64,000 nucleotides of DNA from Nocardioides alkalitolerans (GCA_038184435.1 CP116227.1:310001-374000); one strand, 5' to 3'; positions 1-10,448 are shown, counted from the stretch's first letter. Notes: generated by a model from the sequence alone, not told the origin. Made by a program: numbers and translations.

Positions 1-932
1 CGGGGCAGCCGCACGGTGCGCCCACGTGGTTCCCCTGCAACGACCGGCCCGACGACAAGGCGACCTACCGCATCACGGTCACCACCGACGTCGGCTACAC
101 CGTCGTCTCCAACGGCCTGCTCGACGAGCGCCGCCGGCGCGGGTCCAGCGAGTCGTGGACCTACGTCATGGACGTGCCCATGGCGACGTACCTCGCCACC
201 GTGCAGATCGGGCGCTACGACATCGTCGAGCACGCGGGCCCCGTGCCCCTCTTCTCCGCGGTGCCACAGGGCACGGGCCGCCACCGCACCGACGCGTACG
301 ACGCGGGCTTCGGCCGCCAGGCCGACATGCTGCGCGCGTTCGAGGGCTGGTTCGGGCCGTACCCGTTCGGCTCCTACGCCGCCGTCGTGACGGGCGACGA
401 CCTGGAGATCCCGCTCGAGAGCCAGAGCCTGTCGACCTTCGGCAAGAACTTCGTCTCCGAGGAGTGGGAGCAGGTGCGGCTCGTGGCCCACGAGCTGGCC
501 CACCAGTGGTTCGGCAACGTCGTCACGCTGCGCCACTGGCGCGACATCTGGCTCCACGAGGGCTTCGCCTGCTACAGCGAGTGGCTGTGGTCGGAGGAGT
601 CGGGCCGCGAGTCCGCCCGGTGGTGGGCCGAGCACCACCACGCGAGGCTCGCGGAGGCCGACCAGGACCTGGCGCTCATCGACCCGGGTCCGGAGCTCAT
701 GTTCGACGACCGGGTCTACAAGCGCGGGGCCCTCACGCTGCACGCGCTGCGCACCGAGGTGGGTGACGAGGCGTTCTTCGACCTGCTGCGGGGCTGGACC
801 TCCGCGCACGCCGGCGGCTCCGTCACGACCGAGGACTTCCTCGCCTTCGCCGGGGAGCGCACGGGCGCCGACGTGGCGGGATTGCTGCGCCCGTGGCTGG
901 CGCAGAAGAAGCTGCCCGCCCTGCCGGGCTGA
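1..932 (+). CDS. M1 family metallopeptidase (aminopeptidase N-like), 5' end outside the window
   Basis: Zinc aminopeptidase that removes N-terminal residues from peptides. The reading frame is open from the first bases and ends with TGA at 930-932, so the N-terminal part of the protein is missing. The metal site is complete: HELAH at codons 489-503 is followed after exactly 18 residues by the third ligand Glu (558-560) in LHEGF, the HExxH-x18-E pattern of M1. An exopeptidase motif equivalent to GAMEN is seen as [11 protein letters not shown] before it. The visible C-terminus ends soon after the catalytic domain, as in the short actinobacterial M1 enzymes without an ERAP1-like domain. The stop overlaps the next ATG (TGATG). 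Confidence 0.93.
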   Translation, partial: GQPHGAPTWFPCNDRPDDKATYRITVTTDVGYTVVSNGLLDERRRRGSSESWTYVMDVPMATYLATVQIGRYDIVEHAGPVPLFSAVPQGTGRHRTDAYDAGFGRQADMLRAFEGWFGPYPFGSYAAVVTGDDLEIPLESQSLSTFGKNFVSEEWEQVRLVAHELAHQWFGNVVTLRHWRDIWLHEGFACYSEWLWSEESGRESARWWAEHHHARLAEADQDLALIDPGPELMFDDRVYKRGALTLHALRTEVGDEAFFDLLRGWTSAHAGGSVTTEDFLAFAGERTGADVAGLLRPWLAQKKLPALPG

Positions 933-1747
933 TGGAGGGGCAGGAGCCGTCGCACGGTCGCCGTCGGTGGTGGCGGCCGTGGCCGCACGCCGACCGGGAG
1001 GTCCGCAGCTGCGGGTGGCGCGGGCACGTGACGTACGCCCCCGACGAGCCCGCGCTCGCCCGGCGGCTCGAGGTCGCGACCGTGGCGGGCCCGGCCTGGC
1101 GCTGCCTGCGCTGCGGTGCCTTCGTCTCCGGCGAGCCGCGCGGCCGCGGACCCGCCGAGCGGGCGCCGGTCGTGCTGCGCGGGCGCCTGCTGCGCGACGC
1201 CTGGATCCTGCGGCTCCTCGCCGTCGACCGCTTCGTGCGGGGCGCGTTGCTGCTGCTGCTCGCGGGCGTGCTCGTCTACTTCGACGAGCGGCGGGACGTC
1301 TTCCGCAGCTACGTCGAGCGGGACCTGCCGAGCTTCAAGCCGCTGGTCGACGAGCTCGGCATCGACCCGAAGCAGGGGGTCGCACGCATCGTGCTGGAGC
1401 TCTTCGAGGTCTCCCACCAGCGGCTGGTGTGGATCACCGTCGGCATCGCCGCCTACGGGCTCCTGCTGCTGCTCGAGGGCGTCGGGCTGTGGGGGATGCG
1501 CCGCTGGGGCGAGTACGTCGCCGCGGCCGCCACCGCCGTCTTCCTTCCCCTCGAGGTCGCCGGCCTCCTCGACCACCTCAGCCTGCTGCTGCTCGCCACG
1601 TTCCTCGTCAACCTCTTCCTCGTGGCCTACCTCGTGTGGACCAAGCGGCTCTTCGGCGTGCGCGGCGGACGCGCCGCCTGGGACGCCGAGCGGCGCCAGA
1701 CCTCGCTGCTCGAGGTCGAGATGGCCGCGGGTCCGGCCGGGGGCTGA
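932..1747 (+). CDS. DUF2127 family membrane protein
   Basis: Protein of 271 residues with no known biochemical function. The N-terminus carries SCGWRGHVTYAPDEPAL and WRCLRCGAFV, the paired-cysteine start typical of actinobacterial DUF2127 proteins. Hydrophobic segments follow at about residues 95-115 (GALLLLLAGVLVYF), 165-190 and 205-235, so it is an integral membrane protein with a short cytoplasmic metal-ribbon-like head. The ATG overlaps the stop of the upstream peptidase by one base, which implies translational coupling. The family assignment comes from recognised sequence style; substrate or partner cannot be read from the sequence. Confidence 0.85.
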   Translation: MEGQEPSHGRRRWWRPWPHADREVRSCGWRGHVTYAPDEPALARRLEVATVAGPAWRCLRCGAFVSGEPRGRGPAERAPVVLRGRLLRDAWILRLLAVDRFVRGALLLLLAGVLVYFDERRDVFRSYVERDLPSFKPLVDELGIDPKQGVARIVLELFEVSHQRLVWITVGIAAYGLLLLLEGVGLWGMRRWGEYVAAAATAVFLPLEVAGLLDHLSLLLLATFLVNLFLVAYLVWTKRLFGVRGGRAAWDAERRQTSLLEVEMAAGPAGG

Positions 1748-1826
1748 GTCCGCGACGTACCGGCCCCGGGTGGTGCATCGCGCCGCAGAAACGCCGATCA
1801 GCCCCTCGGCGCACTACCGTTGGGGG

Positions 1827-3617
1827 GTGAGCGACGCAGCAGACCCCGCAACGACCCCCGCAACGAACCCCGTGACCTTCGCCGACCTGGGCCTGGGCGA
1901 CACCGTCCTGAAGGCCCTCAAGGGCGTCGGCTACGAGAGCCCGTCCGCCATCCAGGCGCAGACGATCCCGCAGCTGCTGGAGGGTCGCGACGTCGTCGGC
2001 CTGGCGCAGACCGGCACCGGCAAGACCGCGGCCTTCGCGCTGCCCGTGCTCGACCGCCTCGACCTCAAGCAGAAGACGCCGCAGGCCCTCGTGCTCGCGC
2101 CGACGCGCGAGCTGGCCCTCCAGGTGTGCGAGGCCTTCGAGAAGTACGCCGCGGGCAGCCGCGTCAGCGTGCTCCCGGTCTACGGCGGGCAGGGGTACGG
2201 CGTGCAGCTCTCGGCGCTGCGCCGTGGCGTCCACGTGGTCGTCGGCACGCCCGGACGCATCATGGACCACCTCGACAAGGGCACGCTCGACCTCAGCGAG
2301 CTGCGCTTCCTCGTGCTCGACGAGGCCGACGAGATGCTCAACATGGGCTTCGCGGAGGACGTGGAGACGATCCTCGCCGAGACGCCCGACGAGAAGCAGG
2401 TCGCGCTCTTCAGCGCCACGATGCCGGCCCAGATCCGCCGCCTGTCGTCGCGCTACCTCAACGACCCGGTCGAGATCACGGTCAAGGCCACGACGGCGAC
2501 CGCCGCGAACATCACGCAGCGCTACCTCATCTGCAGCTACCCGCAGAAGGTCGACGCCCTCACGCGCATCCTCGAGGTGGAGAACTTCGAGGGCATGATC
2601 GTCTTCGTCCGCACCAAGCACGAGACGGAGACGCTGGCGGAGAAGCTGCGGGCCCGCGGGTTCTCGGCCGCGGCCATCAACGGCGACGTCGCCCAGGTGC
2701 AGCGCGAGCGGACGGTGAACCAGCTCAAGTCCGCCAAGCTGGACGTGCTGGTCGCGACCGACGTCGCGGCGCGCGGCCTCGACGTCGAGCGGATCAGCCA
2801 CGTCGTGAACTACGACATCCCCACCGACACCGAGTCCTACGTGCACCGCATCGGCCGCACCGGGCGTGCGGGCCGGTCGGGCGACGCCATCTCGTTCGTG
2901 ACGCCGCGGGAGAAGTACCTGCTGCGCCACATCGAGAAGGCCACGCGCCAGCCGCTCACGCAGATGTCGCTGCCCAGCGTGGACGACGTGAACTCGACCC
3001 GCCTGGCGCGCTTCGACGACCAGATCACCGAGGCGCTGGCCTCGCCGCGCGTCGACTTCTTCCGCGACGTGGTGCAGCACTACGTGGCCCACCACGACGT
3101 GCCCGAGATCGACGTGGCCGCCGCGCTCGCGGTCGTGCTGCAGGGCGAGGAGCCGCTGCTGCTCGACCCCGAGTCCGACCGGGCCCGCGAGCGCCGTGAG
3201 CGCTCCGAGCGCACCGAGCGCCCGGAGCGGGGCGACCGGCCCCAGCGCGGGGAGCGGCCGCAGCGCGGGCGCGAGGACCGGGACTCCCGGGGGCGCCGCG
3301 GGGACTCCGGGAGTCCGATGGCGACCTACCGCATCGCGGTCGGGAAGCGCCAGAAGGTGGAGCCCCGCCAGATCGTCGGCGCGATCGCCAACGAGGGCCA
3401 CCTCTCGCGGCGGGACTTCGGGCACATCCAGATCCGGCCCGACCACTCGCTGGTCGAGCTGCCGGCCGACCTGCCGGCCTCGACGTGGGAGGCGTTGAGC
3501 GGTACCCGCATCTCGGGCAAGCTCATCGAGCTCACGCTCGACCAGGGCGCCCCCGCCGGGCGTCAGCACCGCTCCGACCGTCCCGACCGCGGCCGTCCGG
3601 CGCGCCGGCGCGACTGA
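1827..3617 (+). CDS. deaD: DEAD-box ATP-dependent RNA helicase with C-terminal DbpA-type RNA-binding domain
   Basis: RNA helicase of 596 residues that remodels RNA in the cytoplasm, by analogy with CsdA/DeaD in ribosome assembly and cold adaptation. All core motifs are present: Q motif SPSAIQAQ, motif I AQTGTGKT, motif II DEAD, motif III SAT, motif VI HRIGRTGRAGR. A highly charged Arg/Glu-rich linker (about residues 450-495) leads to a DbpA-like RRM (about 498-575) and a basic tail. The start is GTG 1827; a TACCGT hexamer at 1815-1820 ends six bases before it and there is no clear ribosome-binding site, so the mRNA may be leaderless. It is convergent with gltA. Confidence 0.95.
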   Translation: MSDAADPATTPATNPVTFADLGLGDTVLKALKGVGYESPSAIQAQTIPQLLEGRDVVGLAQTGTGKTAAFALPVLDRLDLKQKTPQALVLAPTRELALQVCEAFEKYAAGSRVSVLPVYGGQGYGVQLSALRRGVHVVVGTPGRIMDHLDKGTLDLSELRFLVLDEADEMLNMGFAEDVETILAETPDEKQVALFSATMPAQIRRLSSRYLNDPVEITVKATTATAANITQRYLICSYPQKVDALTRILEVENFEGMIVFVRTKHETETLAEKLRARGFSAAAINGDVAQVQRERTVNQLKSAKLDVLVATDVAARGLDVERISHVVNYDIPTDTESYVHRIGRTGRAGRSGDAISFVTPREKYLLRHIEKATRQPLTQMSLPSVDDVNSTRLARFDDQITEALASPRVDFFRDVVQHYVAHHDVPEIDVAAALAVVLQGEEPLLLDPESDRARERRERSERTERPERGDRPQRGERPQRGREDRDSRGRRGDSGSPMATYRIAVGKRQKVEPRQIVGAIANEGHLSRRDFGHIQIRPDHSLVELPADLPASTWEALSGTRISGKLIELTLDQGAPAGRQHRSDRPDRGRPARRRD

Positions 3618-3634
3618 GGTCCCTCCCGCCCCGG

Positions 3635-3680
3635 GACGTCATGCGGACCGTCGGCCCCGGCCGCCGCCGCGCATGACGTC
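3635..3680. repeat. Single copy of the GACGTCAT-N30-ATGACGTC palindromic element
   Basis: GACGTCAT at 3635-3642 and its reverse complement ATGACGTC at 3673-3680 lie 38 bases apart start to start. The arms extend outward to GGGACGTCATGC and GCATGACGTCCC, and the spacer between them is GC-rich. The same arm sequence and the same 38-base offset recur four times in the array at 16739-17046, so this is a solitary member of a dispersed element. It lies just after the helicase stop, ahead of the strong terminator. Confidence 0.75.
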
Positions 3681-3702
3681 CCGAGGGGGGCCCGCAACGC
3701 AG

Positions 3703-3738
3703 ATCGTCCCCGACGTCCGTGAGGACGTCGGGGACGAT
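3703..3738. terminator. Bidirectional terminator between the helicase gene and gltA
   Basis: A perfect 16-bp inverted repeat (ATCGTCCCCGACGTCC at 3703-3718 and its complement at 3723-3738) around a GTGA loop. It sits between two convergent genes and can serve both strands. There is no U tract, as is usual for actinobacterial hairpin terminators. Confidence 0.8.
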
Positions 3739-3761
3739 GTGCGTCCGGGTGCGGTGGTCGC

Positions 3762-5069
<1,308 letters not shown>

Positions 5070-5137
5070 GTCGACTCCTCGTCGGTGCGTTCGGGCGGCG
5101 GCGCAACCGGTGCGCCTGCCGCATGGCATCGTCGCCT

Positions 5138-5143
5138 AACCTA
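5138..5143 (-). promoter_or_regulatory. Probable -10 element of gltA
   Basis: Minus-strand TAGGTT in the 361-base gap between gltA and rplM. It would start a transcript about 60 nt upstream of the GTG. No clear -35 hexamer is visible. Confidence 0.4.
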
Positions 5144-5219
5144 GCCCTCCGGCCAGGCCCCGCTCTCTCCGGGCTGGTTACCCGTGGGTACGCCGCGGCT
5201 CGCCCCCGCTGCGGCCGTT

Positions 5220-5249
5220 TTGACCCGCGCCACCCTCGCCTCGTAGTGT
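5220..5249 (+). promoter_or_regulatory. Promoter of the rplM-rpsI operon
   Basis: TTGACC (5220-5225), an 18-base spacer and TAGTGT (5244-5249) form the best sigma-70-type match in the gltA-rplM gap. It predicts a start near 5256 and a leader of about 175 nt before the TTG start of rplM. That leader is GC-rich with several short inverted repeats (for example around 5281-5292) and contains no convincing gene. Confidence 0.5.
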
Positions 5250-5430
5250 TGCCGGTCGCGCCCCCTGCCGCGTCGTGACGCCCGGTTCCTCCGGGCGGCC
5301 GCGGTGCAGACCCGGACGGTCGCCCCCGACGAGGGGGAGTCGAGCCGGGCAGTGTTCGTCAGAGGTCGCGGAACCACCACCCGGCCGGGGACCTCCCGGG
5401 CGGGTCCACGAACGAGAAGAAGGCACGACG

Positions 5431-5880
5431 TTGCGTACGTACGCCCCGAAGCCCGCTGACATCCAGCGCGAGTGGCTCGTCATCGACGCGCAGGACATCG
5501 TCCTGGGTCGCCTCGCGGTCCAGGTCGCCAACCTCCTGCGCGGCAAGCACAAGCCGCAGTTCGCCCCCAACGCCGACACCGGTGACTTCGTCATCGTCGT
5601 CAACGCTGACAAGGTCGCGCTGTCCGGCACCAAGAAGACGACCAAGCTCGCCTACCGCCACTCGGGCTACCCCGGTGGTCTCACCGCGACCCCGATCGGT
5701 GAGCTCCTGGAGAAGGACGCGCGCAAGGCGATCGAGAAGGCCGTGTGGGGCATGCTGCCGAAGAACCGCCTCGGCCGGCAGCAGCTGAAGAAGCTCAAGG
5801 TCTACTCCGGCCCCGAGCACCCGCACAGCGCCCAGCAGGCGAAGCCCTACGAGATCACGCAGATCTCGCAGGGTCGCTGA
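5431..5880 (+). CDS. rplM: 50S ribosomal protein L13
   Basis: Large-subunit protein of 149 residues that binds 23S rRNA early in assembly. The sequence begins [15 protein letters not shown] and contains DVVLGRLA-like and [11 protein letters not shown] segments that are characteristic of L13. The start is TTG at 5431, supported by GAGAAGAAGG a few bases upstream and by the conserved actinobacterial N-terminus; no ATG or GTG fits. It is first in an operon with rpsI, 50 bases downstream, the common bacterial pairing. It is probably controlled from the long leader upstream. Confidence 0.97.
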   Translation: MRTYAPKPADIQREWLVIDAQDIVLGRLAVQVANLLRGKHKPQFAPNADTGDFVIVVNADKVALSGTKKTTKLAYRHSGYPGGLTATPIGELLEKDARKAIEKAVWGMLPKNRLGRQQLKKLKVYSGPEHPHSAQQAKPYEITQISQGR

Positions 5881-5930
5881 CCCCCACCGCCACCGCGCAC
5901 CCCCAGACTCCAGGATCAGTGAGGAACACC

Positions 5931-6431
5931 GTGAGCACTCCCGAGACCGAGGTCGAGGAGACCTACGAGGTCAACGAGCAGGGCGTCGCCTACAGCAGCG
6001 AGAGCGCCCCGAGCGCCGACGCTCCTGAGCGCATCGCCACCATCGCCCCCGCGGCGGCCACCGGCCGTCGCAAGGAGGCCGTGGCCCGTGTCCGCATCGT
6101 GCCGGGCACCGGCGTGTGGACCATCAACGGCCGCACCCTCGACTCGTACTTCCCGAACAAGCTGCACCAGCAGGTCGTCAACGAGCCCTTCGCGACGACC
6201 CAGCTCGAGGGCCGCTTCGACGTCATCGCCCGCATCCACGGCGGTGGCATCACCGGTCAGGCCGGCGCCCTGCGCCTCGGCGTGGCCCGCGCCCTCAACG
6301 ACGTCGACGTCGAGGCCAACCGTCCGTCGCTCAAGAAGGCCGGGCTGCTCCGTCGCGACGCCCGCGTCATCGAGCGCAAGAAGGCCGGTCTCAAGAAGGC
6401 CCGCAAGGCGCCGCAGTTCAGCAAGCGCTGA
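5931..6431 (+). CDS. rpsI: 30S ribosomal protein S9
   Basis: Small-subunit protein of 166 residues whose C-terminal tail reaches the P site. The core [31 protein letters not shown] and the basic end [10 protein letters not shown] are diagnostic. It carries an acidic, low-complexity N-terminal extension of about 40 residues before the core; such extensions are common in actinobacterial S9. The GTG start at 5931 is preceded by GAGGAAC. Cotranscribed with rplM and followed by a strong terminator. Confidence 0.97.
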   Translation: MSTPETEVEETYEVNEQGVAYSSESAPSADAPERIATIAPAAATGRRKEAVARVRIVPGTGVWTINGRTLDSYFPNKLHQQVVNEPFATTQLEGRFDVIARIHGGGITGQAGALRLGVARALNDVDVEANRPSLKKAGLLRRDARVIERKKAGLKKARKAPQFSKR

Positions 6432-6452
6432 TCGTCCCGCCGCGCGTCGGCC

Positions 6453-6492
6453 GCCCGGGTGTCGTCCTCGACGACACCCGGGCGTGCTTTTT
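6453..6492 (+). terminator. Intrinsic terminator of rplM-rpsI
   Basis: GCCCGGGTGTCGT (6453-6465) pairs perfectly with 6471-6483 around a 5-base loop, and TTTTT follows at 6488-6492. This is one of the few classical U-tract terminators in the window. Confidence 0.9.
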
Positions 6493-6552
6493 CCCGCCCT
6501 GCCGGGGTCGCCGCGCGGTCCGTCCGGGCAGGGCGGGGAACGGAGCTCCTCA

Positions 6553-7908
6553 ATGACGCGCCTCTTCGGGACCGACGGCGTCCGCGGCCTCGCGAACGAC
6601 GTCCTCACCGCCGAGCTGGCCCTCGACCTCTCCGTCGCCGCGGCGCACGTGCTCGCGGAGGCCGGCGCGCTGACCCACGCGGACGGCTCGCGCCCGCTGG
6701 CCGTGGTCGGCCGCGACACCCGCATCTCGGGTCAGTTCCTCGAGGCCGCAGTGGTGGCGGGCCTCGCCTCCGCCGGTGTCGACGTGCTGCTCCTCGGTGT
6801 GCTGCCGACCCCCGGGGTCGCCTACCTCACCGACGTGCTCGACGCGGACCTCGGCGTGATGCTCTCGGCGTCGCACAACCCCATGCCCGACAACGGGATC
6901 AAGTTCCTCGCGCGCGGCGGCGTCAAGCTCGACGACGCCATCGAGCGCGCCATCGAGGCGCGTCTCCGCGAGCCCTGGCAGCGCCCCACCGGCGCCGGCG
7001 TCGGCCGCGTGACCACCCACGCCGGCGGCGCCGAGCAGTACGTCGCGCACCTCGCCTCCACGGTGTCGGCACCCCTCACCGGGCTGAAGGTCGTGCTCGA
7101 CTGCGCGGAGGGTGCGGCCAGCGAGGTCGGACCGGCCGCGCTGCGCGCCGCCGGTGCCGAGGTCGTCGCGATCCACGCCTCCCCGGACGGCCTCAACATC
7201 AACGACGGTTGCGGCTCCACCCACCTGGGCCCGCTGCGGGCCGCCGTCCTCGCCCACGGCGCCGACGCCGGCTTCGCCCTCGACGGCGACGCCGACCGGT
7301 GCCTCGCGGTGGACGTGCGCGGCGAGGACGTCGACGGGGACCAGATCCTCGCCGTACTGGCCCTCGCGCTGCGCGAGGCCGGCGAGCTCGCCGGCGACAC
7401 CGTCGTCGCGACGGTCATGAGCAACCTCGGGTTCACCCGGGCGCTCGCGGCGCACGGCATCACGGTCACGGCGACCGCGGTGGGCGACCGCTACGTGCTC
7501 GAGGAGATGAACGCGTCCGGCCGTGTCCTCGGCGGCGAGCAGTCGGGCCACGTCGTCATGCGCCGGCACGCCACGACGGGCGACGGGATCCTGACGGCGC
7601 TGCACCTCGCCCAGCGGATGGCCGTCACGGGCTCGACGCTGGCCGACCTCGCGGGCGTGATGACGCGCATGCCGCAGGTGCTCGTCAACGTCCCCGGTGT
7701 CGACAAGGCGCGCACGGACGACGAGGTGCTCCAGGCCGCGGTGGCCGCCGAGCAGGACAAGCTCGGCGACTCCGGCCGCATCCTGCTGCGCCCCTCGGGC
7801 ACGGAGCCCGTGGTGCGCGTCATGGTCGAGGCGACCACCGATGCCGAGGCGCGCGGCGTCGCCGACCGGCTCGCCGAGGTGGTCCGGGAGCGGCTGACCC
7901 TGGCCTGA
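6553..7908 (+). CDS. glmM: Phosphoglucosamine mutase
   Basis: Converts glucosamine-6-phosphate to glucosamine-1-phosphate for UDP-GlcNAc and peptidoglycan synthesis. The 451-residue protein starts [12 protein letters not shown] and has the phosphoserine loop SASHNP with the active Ser at residue 107, the Mg-binding DGDADR, the sugar loop EQSGH and the phosphate loop RPSGTEP. Length and motif order match the family. GGAG lies about eight bases before the ATG. It follows rpsI, as in many actinobacteria, but has its own transcript start after the terminator. Confidence 0.97.
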   Translation: MTRLFGTDGVRGLANDVLTAELALDLSVAAAHVLAEAGALTHADGSRPLAVVGRDTRISGQFLEAAVVAGLASAGVDVLLLGVLPTPGVAYLTDVLDADLGVMLSASHNPMPDNGIKFLARGGVKLDDAIERAIEARLREPWQRPTGAGVGRVTTHAGGAEQYVAHLASTVSAPLTGLKVVLDCAEGAASEVGPAALRAAGAEVVAIHASPDGLNINDGCGSTHLGPLRAAVLAHGADAGFALDGDADRCLAVDVRGEDVDGDQILAVLALALREAGELAGDTVVATVMSNLGFTRALAAHGITVTATAVGDRYVLEEMNASGRVLGGEQSGHVVMRRHATTGDGILTALHLAQRMAVTGSTLADLAGVMTRMPQVLVNVPGVDKARTDDEVLQAAVAAEQDKLGDSGRILLRPSGTEPVVRVMVEATTDAEARGVADRLAEVVRERLTLA

Positions 7909-7945
7909 CCTCGGCCTGATCCCGGCCTGATCCCGGCGTGACCTC
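7902..7945. repeat. Four tandem 11-bp units across the glmM stop codon
   Basis: GGCCTGACCTC (7902-7912), GGCCTGATCCC (7913-7923), GGCCTGATCCC (7924-7934) and GGCGTGACCTC (7935-7945). The glmM stop TGA (7906-7908) lies in the first unit. Each unit carries a TGA. Confidence 0.85.
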
Positions 7946-7964
7946 GGCCCGAGCCGCGCCGTGC

Positions 7965-8963
7965 TCAGGGGTGCTCGCCGACCGTCCGCGCGTGCGGGCG
8001 GCCCGGATCGGGCTCGACGGGTTCGTCGTCGCCCGCACGGATGGCCTCGAGCTGGGCGCAGACCGCGGCGCCGTAGAAGAACGCGACCGAGGACATCTGC
8101 GCCCACAGCAGCAGGGCGATGATGCCGGCCAGGGGGCCGTAGACGGTGCTGAAGGACCCGGAGAGGCCGACGTACGCCGCGAGCCCGGCCGTCGCGACGA
8201 GCACGAGCGCGACGGTGACGCCCGAGCCGAAGGCCACCCAGGAGAGCGCCGGTTGGCGACGGCGCGGTGACTTCTCCAGCAGCAGCGCGATGGTGACGAC
8301 GAGCAGCAGGATCCCGGCCGGCCACCGACCGACGGACCACGCGAGCACGGCGGCGTCCGACCAGCCGTACTCGGTCTCCATCGCCCGCGCGAACTCCCGA
8401 CCGGCGACGAGCAGGAGGAAGCCGAGCCCCACCGGGGCGGCGAGCACGGCGGTGAGCACGGCGGCGCGGCCGTACTTCGCCCGGGCCGGTCGGTCACGGC
8501 GGATGCCGTAGATCCTGTTGGTCCCGCGCTCCACCTGCGCCATCGCCACCGTCAGGGAGAGCAAGGAGAAGAGCAGGCCGCCCACCAGGGCGATCTCGCC
8601 GGCGAGCTCCGCGCCGTCGTCGCCCTCCTCGTCGGCGCCGGCGAGGGCGTCGACGAGGGCGTCGTCCTGGCCCGCGCCCGGGCTCACCGCGTCCACGGTG
8701 GCGGCGATGACCCGGGAGGGTCGCTCGGCGTCGAGGTCGGCGGCCAGGCCCGTGAGCGCGAGGAGGAAGGGCACCACGGCCAGCGTCGCCTGCAGCGCCA
8801 GGGCGCGCGAGCTGCTGAACCCGTCGCCGTACCGGAAGCGCAGGAAGGCCTCCGTCAGCACGCGCCGGGGACCGACGCGGCGCAGCAGGTGGTAGGCGTC
8901 GTCGGCGTCGAGCTCGTCACCGTCCAGCTCGGTGGTGACGGGGACGGTGCGCGCCGTGGTCAT
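7965..8963 (-). CDS. YihY/BrkB family integral membrane protein
   Basis: Protein of 332 residues with about six hydrophobic segments (roughly residues 55-75, 130-155, 180-200, 215-240, 255-280, 290-310), the layout of the YihY/BrkB (formerly ribonuclease BN) family. Family features include the N-terminal ALALQATLAVVPFLLAL, the central RGTNRIYGIRRDRP and the FSTVYGPLAGIIALLLW segment. Its transport or envelope role is unproven. The start is ATG at 8963; a minus-strand TACTGT ends eight bases before it, suggesting a leaderless transcript. It is divergent from the RDD-FHA gene. Confidence 0.9.
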   Translation of the reverse strand: MTTARTVPVTTELDGDELDADDAYHLLRRVGPRRVLTEAFLRFRYGDGFSSSRALALQATLAVVPFLLALTGLAADLDAERPSRVIAATVDAVSPGAGQDDALVDALAGADEEGDDGAELAGEIALVGGLLFSLLSLTVAMAQVERGTNRIYGIRRDRPARAKYGRAAVLTAVLAAPVGLGFLLLVAGREFARAMETEYGWSDAAVLAWSVGRWPAGILLLVVTIALLLEKSPRRRQPALSWVAFGSGVTVALVLVATAGLAAYVGLSGSFSTVYGPLAGIIALLLWAQMSSVAFFYGAAVCAQLEAIRAGDDEPVEPDPGRPHARTVGEHP

Positions 8964-9095
8964 GGCGACGGACAGTACGCGGGGCGCCCCGGTCCAGACC
9001 GTTGCGGATCGGGGGATTGGGGGCGGGTCGGGGTGGGTACGCCTCGCCGGGCCGCCGCCGGGAGGGGTGGCCACCGTGCCCACGAGGAGGAAACG

Positions 9096-10385
9096 ATGAG
9101 CTACCCGAGCTATGGCGCACCGGCACAGGGCGGGGGTGCTCCGGAGTACGCCGGGATCGGCGTGCGGTTCGGCGCGCTCCTCGTCGACGGCCTGGTCGTC
9201 TCGCTGCCCTACGCGATCCTGCTGGGGATCGGGGTGGCGCTGCCGGACCAGGCGGCGATCTTCACCATCCTGGGCCTCGTCGCGCTGTTCGGCGTCATGA
9301 TCGCGAACATCTGGCTCGAGGGCACCAAGGGCGCCTCCATCGGCAAGAAGGCGCTGAAGCTCAGCACCGTCGGCGCGGACACGCTGCAGCCGATCGGGTT
9401 CGGCAAGGCGTTCCTCCGCTACCTCGTGCGAGGTGCCCTCGGCGCCTGCGCGATCCTGCAGATCGTCAACGCCGTCATCGCCAACGGCGACAGCCGCAAG
9501 CAGTCCTGGCACGACAAGTCCGTCGGCAGCGTGGTCGTGCGCACGGCCTCGCTGGCCGGTGCCACGGCCGGCGGTGGCGCGTACGCCGCGGAGTCCGGCT
9601 ACGGCCAGGGCGGGTACGAGCAGGGTGGCTACGAGCAGGGTGGCTACGAGCAGGGTGGCTACGAGCAGGGTGGCTACGAGCAGGGTGGCTACGAGCAGAG
9701 CGGCTACCAGTCGTCCGGCTACGACCAGGGCGGCTACGACCAGGGCGGCAAGGACCAGGCGGGCTACGAGCAGTCGTCGTGGAGCCAGCAGTCGAGCGGC
9801 TACGAGACCGGTTCCACCGGGTACGACGCGGCGCCGGCCTCGGGCGGGTACGAGCAGCCGTCGGGTGGCGACGCGGGCGGCTCCGCGCCGTACGGGCAGC
9901 AGGACGCGCCGTCCGACCCCTACGCCCCGCCGGCGGGGGCGACGCCGAGCGCCTCGACGCAGCCCATCCCGACCGACGCGCCGAGCCCCCCGTCGTCGAC
10001 GGGCGGGTGGGGAGCGCCCGCCGCCGCGGCCGCGTCGTCCGGACCGTCCGCCCCGGGCCAGCGCGCGAAGATCGTGCGCCTCGTCATGGACGACGGCACC
10101 GTGCTCCCGCGGGGTGAGCGCGTCGTGGTGGGCCGCTCGCCGGTCGACGCCGCCGGCGGTCTCTGCCACGTGCTGGCCGACCCGGGCCGGAGCCTCTCCA
10201 AGTCGCACGCCGCGTTCGTGCGCTCGGGCGAGGACATCACGGTCGAGGACCTCAACTCCACCAACGGCGTCGCCGTCTCCCGCGACGGCTCGGAGTTCCT
10301 CGTGCAGCCGGGCGCCGTGACGCCGCTGCGGGTCGGCGACAAGGTGCTGATGGGCGACCGCCACGTGGTCGTCGAGGAGATCTGA
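9096..10385 (+). CDS. RDD-domain membrane protein with a GGYEQ-repeat linker and C-terminal FHA domain
   Basis: Protein of 429 residues. Residues about 18-150 form an RDD domain with hydrophobic helices (GALLVDGLVVSLPYAILLGI, AAIFTILGLVALFGVM) and the SRKQSWHDKSVGSVVV end. A disordered Gly/Tyr/Gln/Pro/Ser region follows; it includes six GGYEQ pentads at residues 172-201. Residues about 340-425 form an FHA domain (VVVGRSPVD, SLSKSHAAF, DLNSTNGV), which in other proteins binds phosphothreonine. The design suggests a membrane-tethered adaptor for Ser/Thr-kinase signalling. GAGGAGG precedes the ATG. No kinase gene is nearby in the window. Confidence 0.92.
   Translation: MSYPSYGAPAQGGGAPEYAGIGVRFGALLVDGLVVSLPYAILLGIGVALPDQAAIFTILGLVALFGVMIANIWLEGTKGASIGKKALKLSTVGADTLQPIGFGKAFLRYLVRGALGACAILQIVNAVIANGDSRKQSWHDKSVGSVVVRTASLAGATAGGGAYAAESGYGQGGYEQGGYEQGGYEQGGYEQGGYEQGGYEQSGYQSSGYDQGGYDQGGKDQAGYEQSSWSQQSSGYETGSTGYDAAPASGGYEQPSGGDAGGSAPYGQQDAPSDPYAPPAGATPSASTQPIPTDAPSPPSSTGGWGAPAAAAASSGPSAPGQRAKIVRLVMDDGTVLPRGERVVVGRSPVDAAGGLCHVLADPGRSLSKSHAAFVRSGEDITVEDLNSTNGVAVSRDGSEFLVQPGAVTPLRVGDKVLMGDRHVVVEEI
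9609..9698 (+). repeat. Six in-frame 15-bp units encoding GGYEQ
   Basis: Unit GGTGGCTACGAGCAG. Units two to six are identical and the first differs at two bases. The array is exactly in frame, so unit gain or loss would change linker length without a frameshift. Confidence 0.95.
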
Positions 10386-10407
10386 CCCAGCGCGGGACAG
10401 CGCCACC

Positions 10408-10448
10408 GGGGCCGGGGGCGAGCGGGAAAACCGCTCGCTCCCGGCCCC
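10408..10448 (+). terminator. Terminator after the RDD-FHA gene
   Basis: GGGGCCGGGGGCGAGCGG (10408-10425) pairs with 10431-10448 (18 bp, one G-U) around GAAAA. It separates the RDD-FHA gene from the acetyltransferase gene, whose -10-like TAGGGT follows at 10459-10464. Confidence 0.8.

Noticed and set aside
3618..3690. Simple terminator of the helicase gene
   Set aside because: The arms are 22 or more bases apart and match the array at 16.7 kb; the real terminator is the perfect hairpin at 3703-3738.
9609..9698. CRISPR or non-coding satellite
   Set aside because: The units are exactly in frame within a protein with clear RDD and FHA domains.
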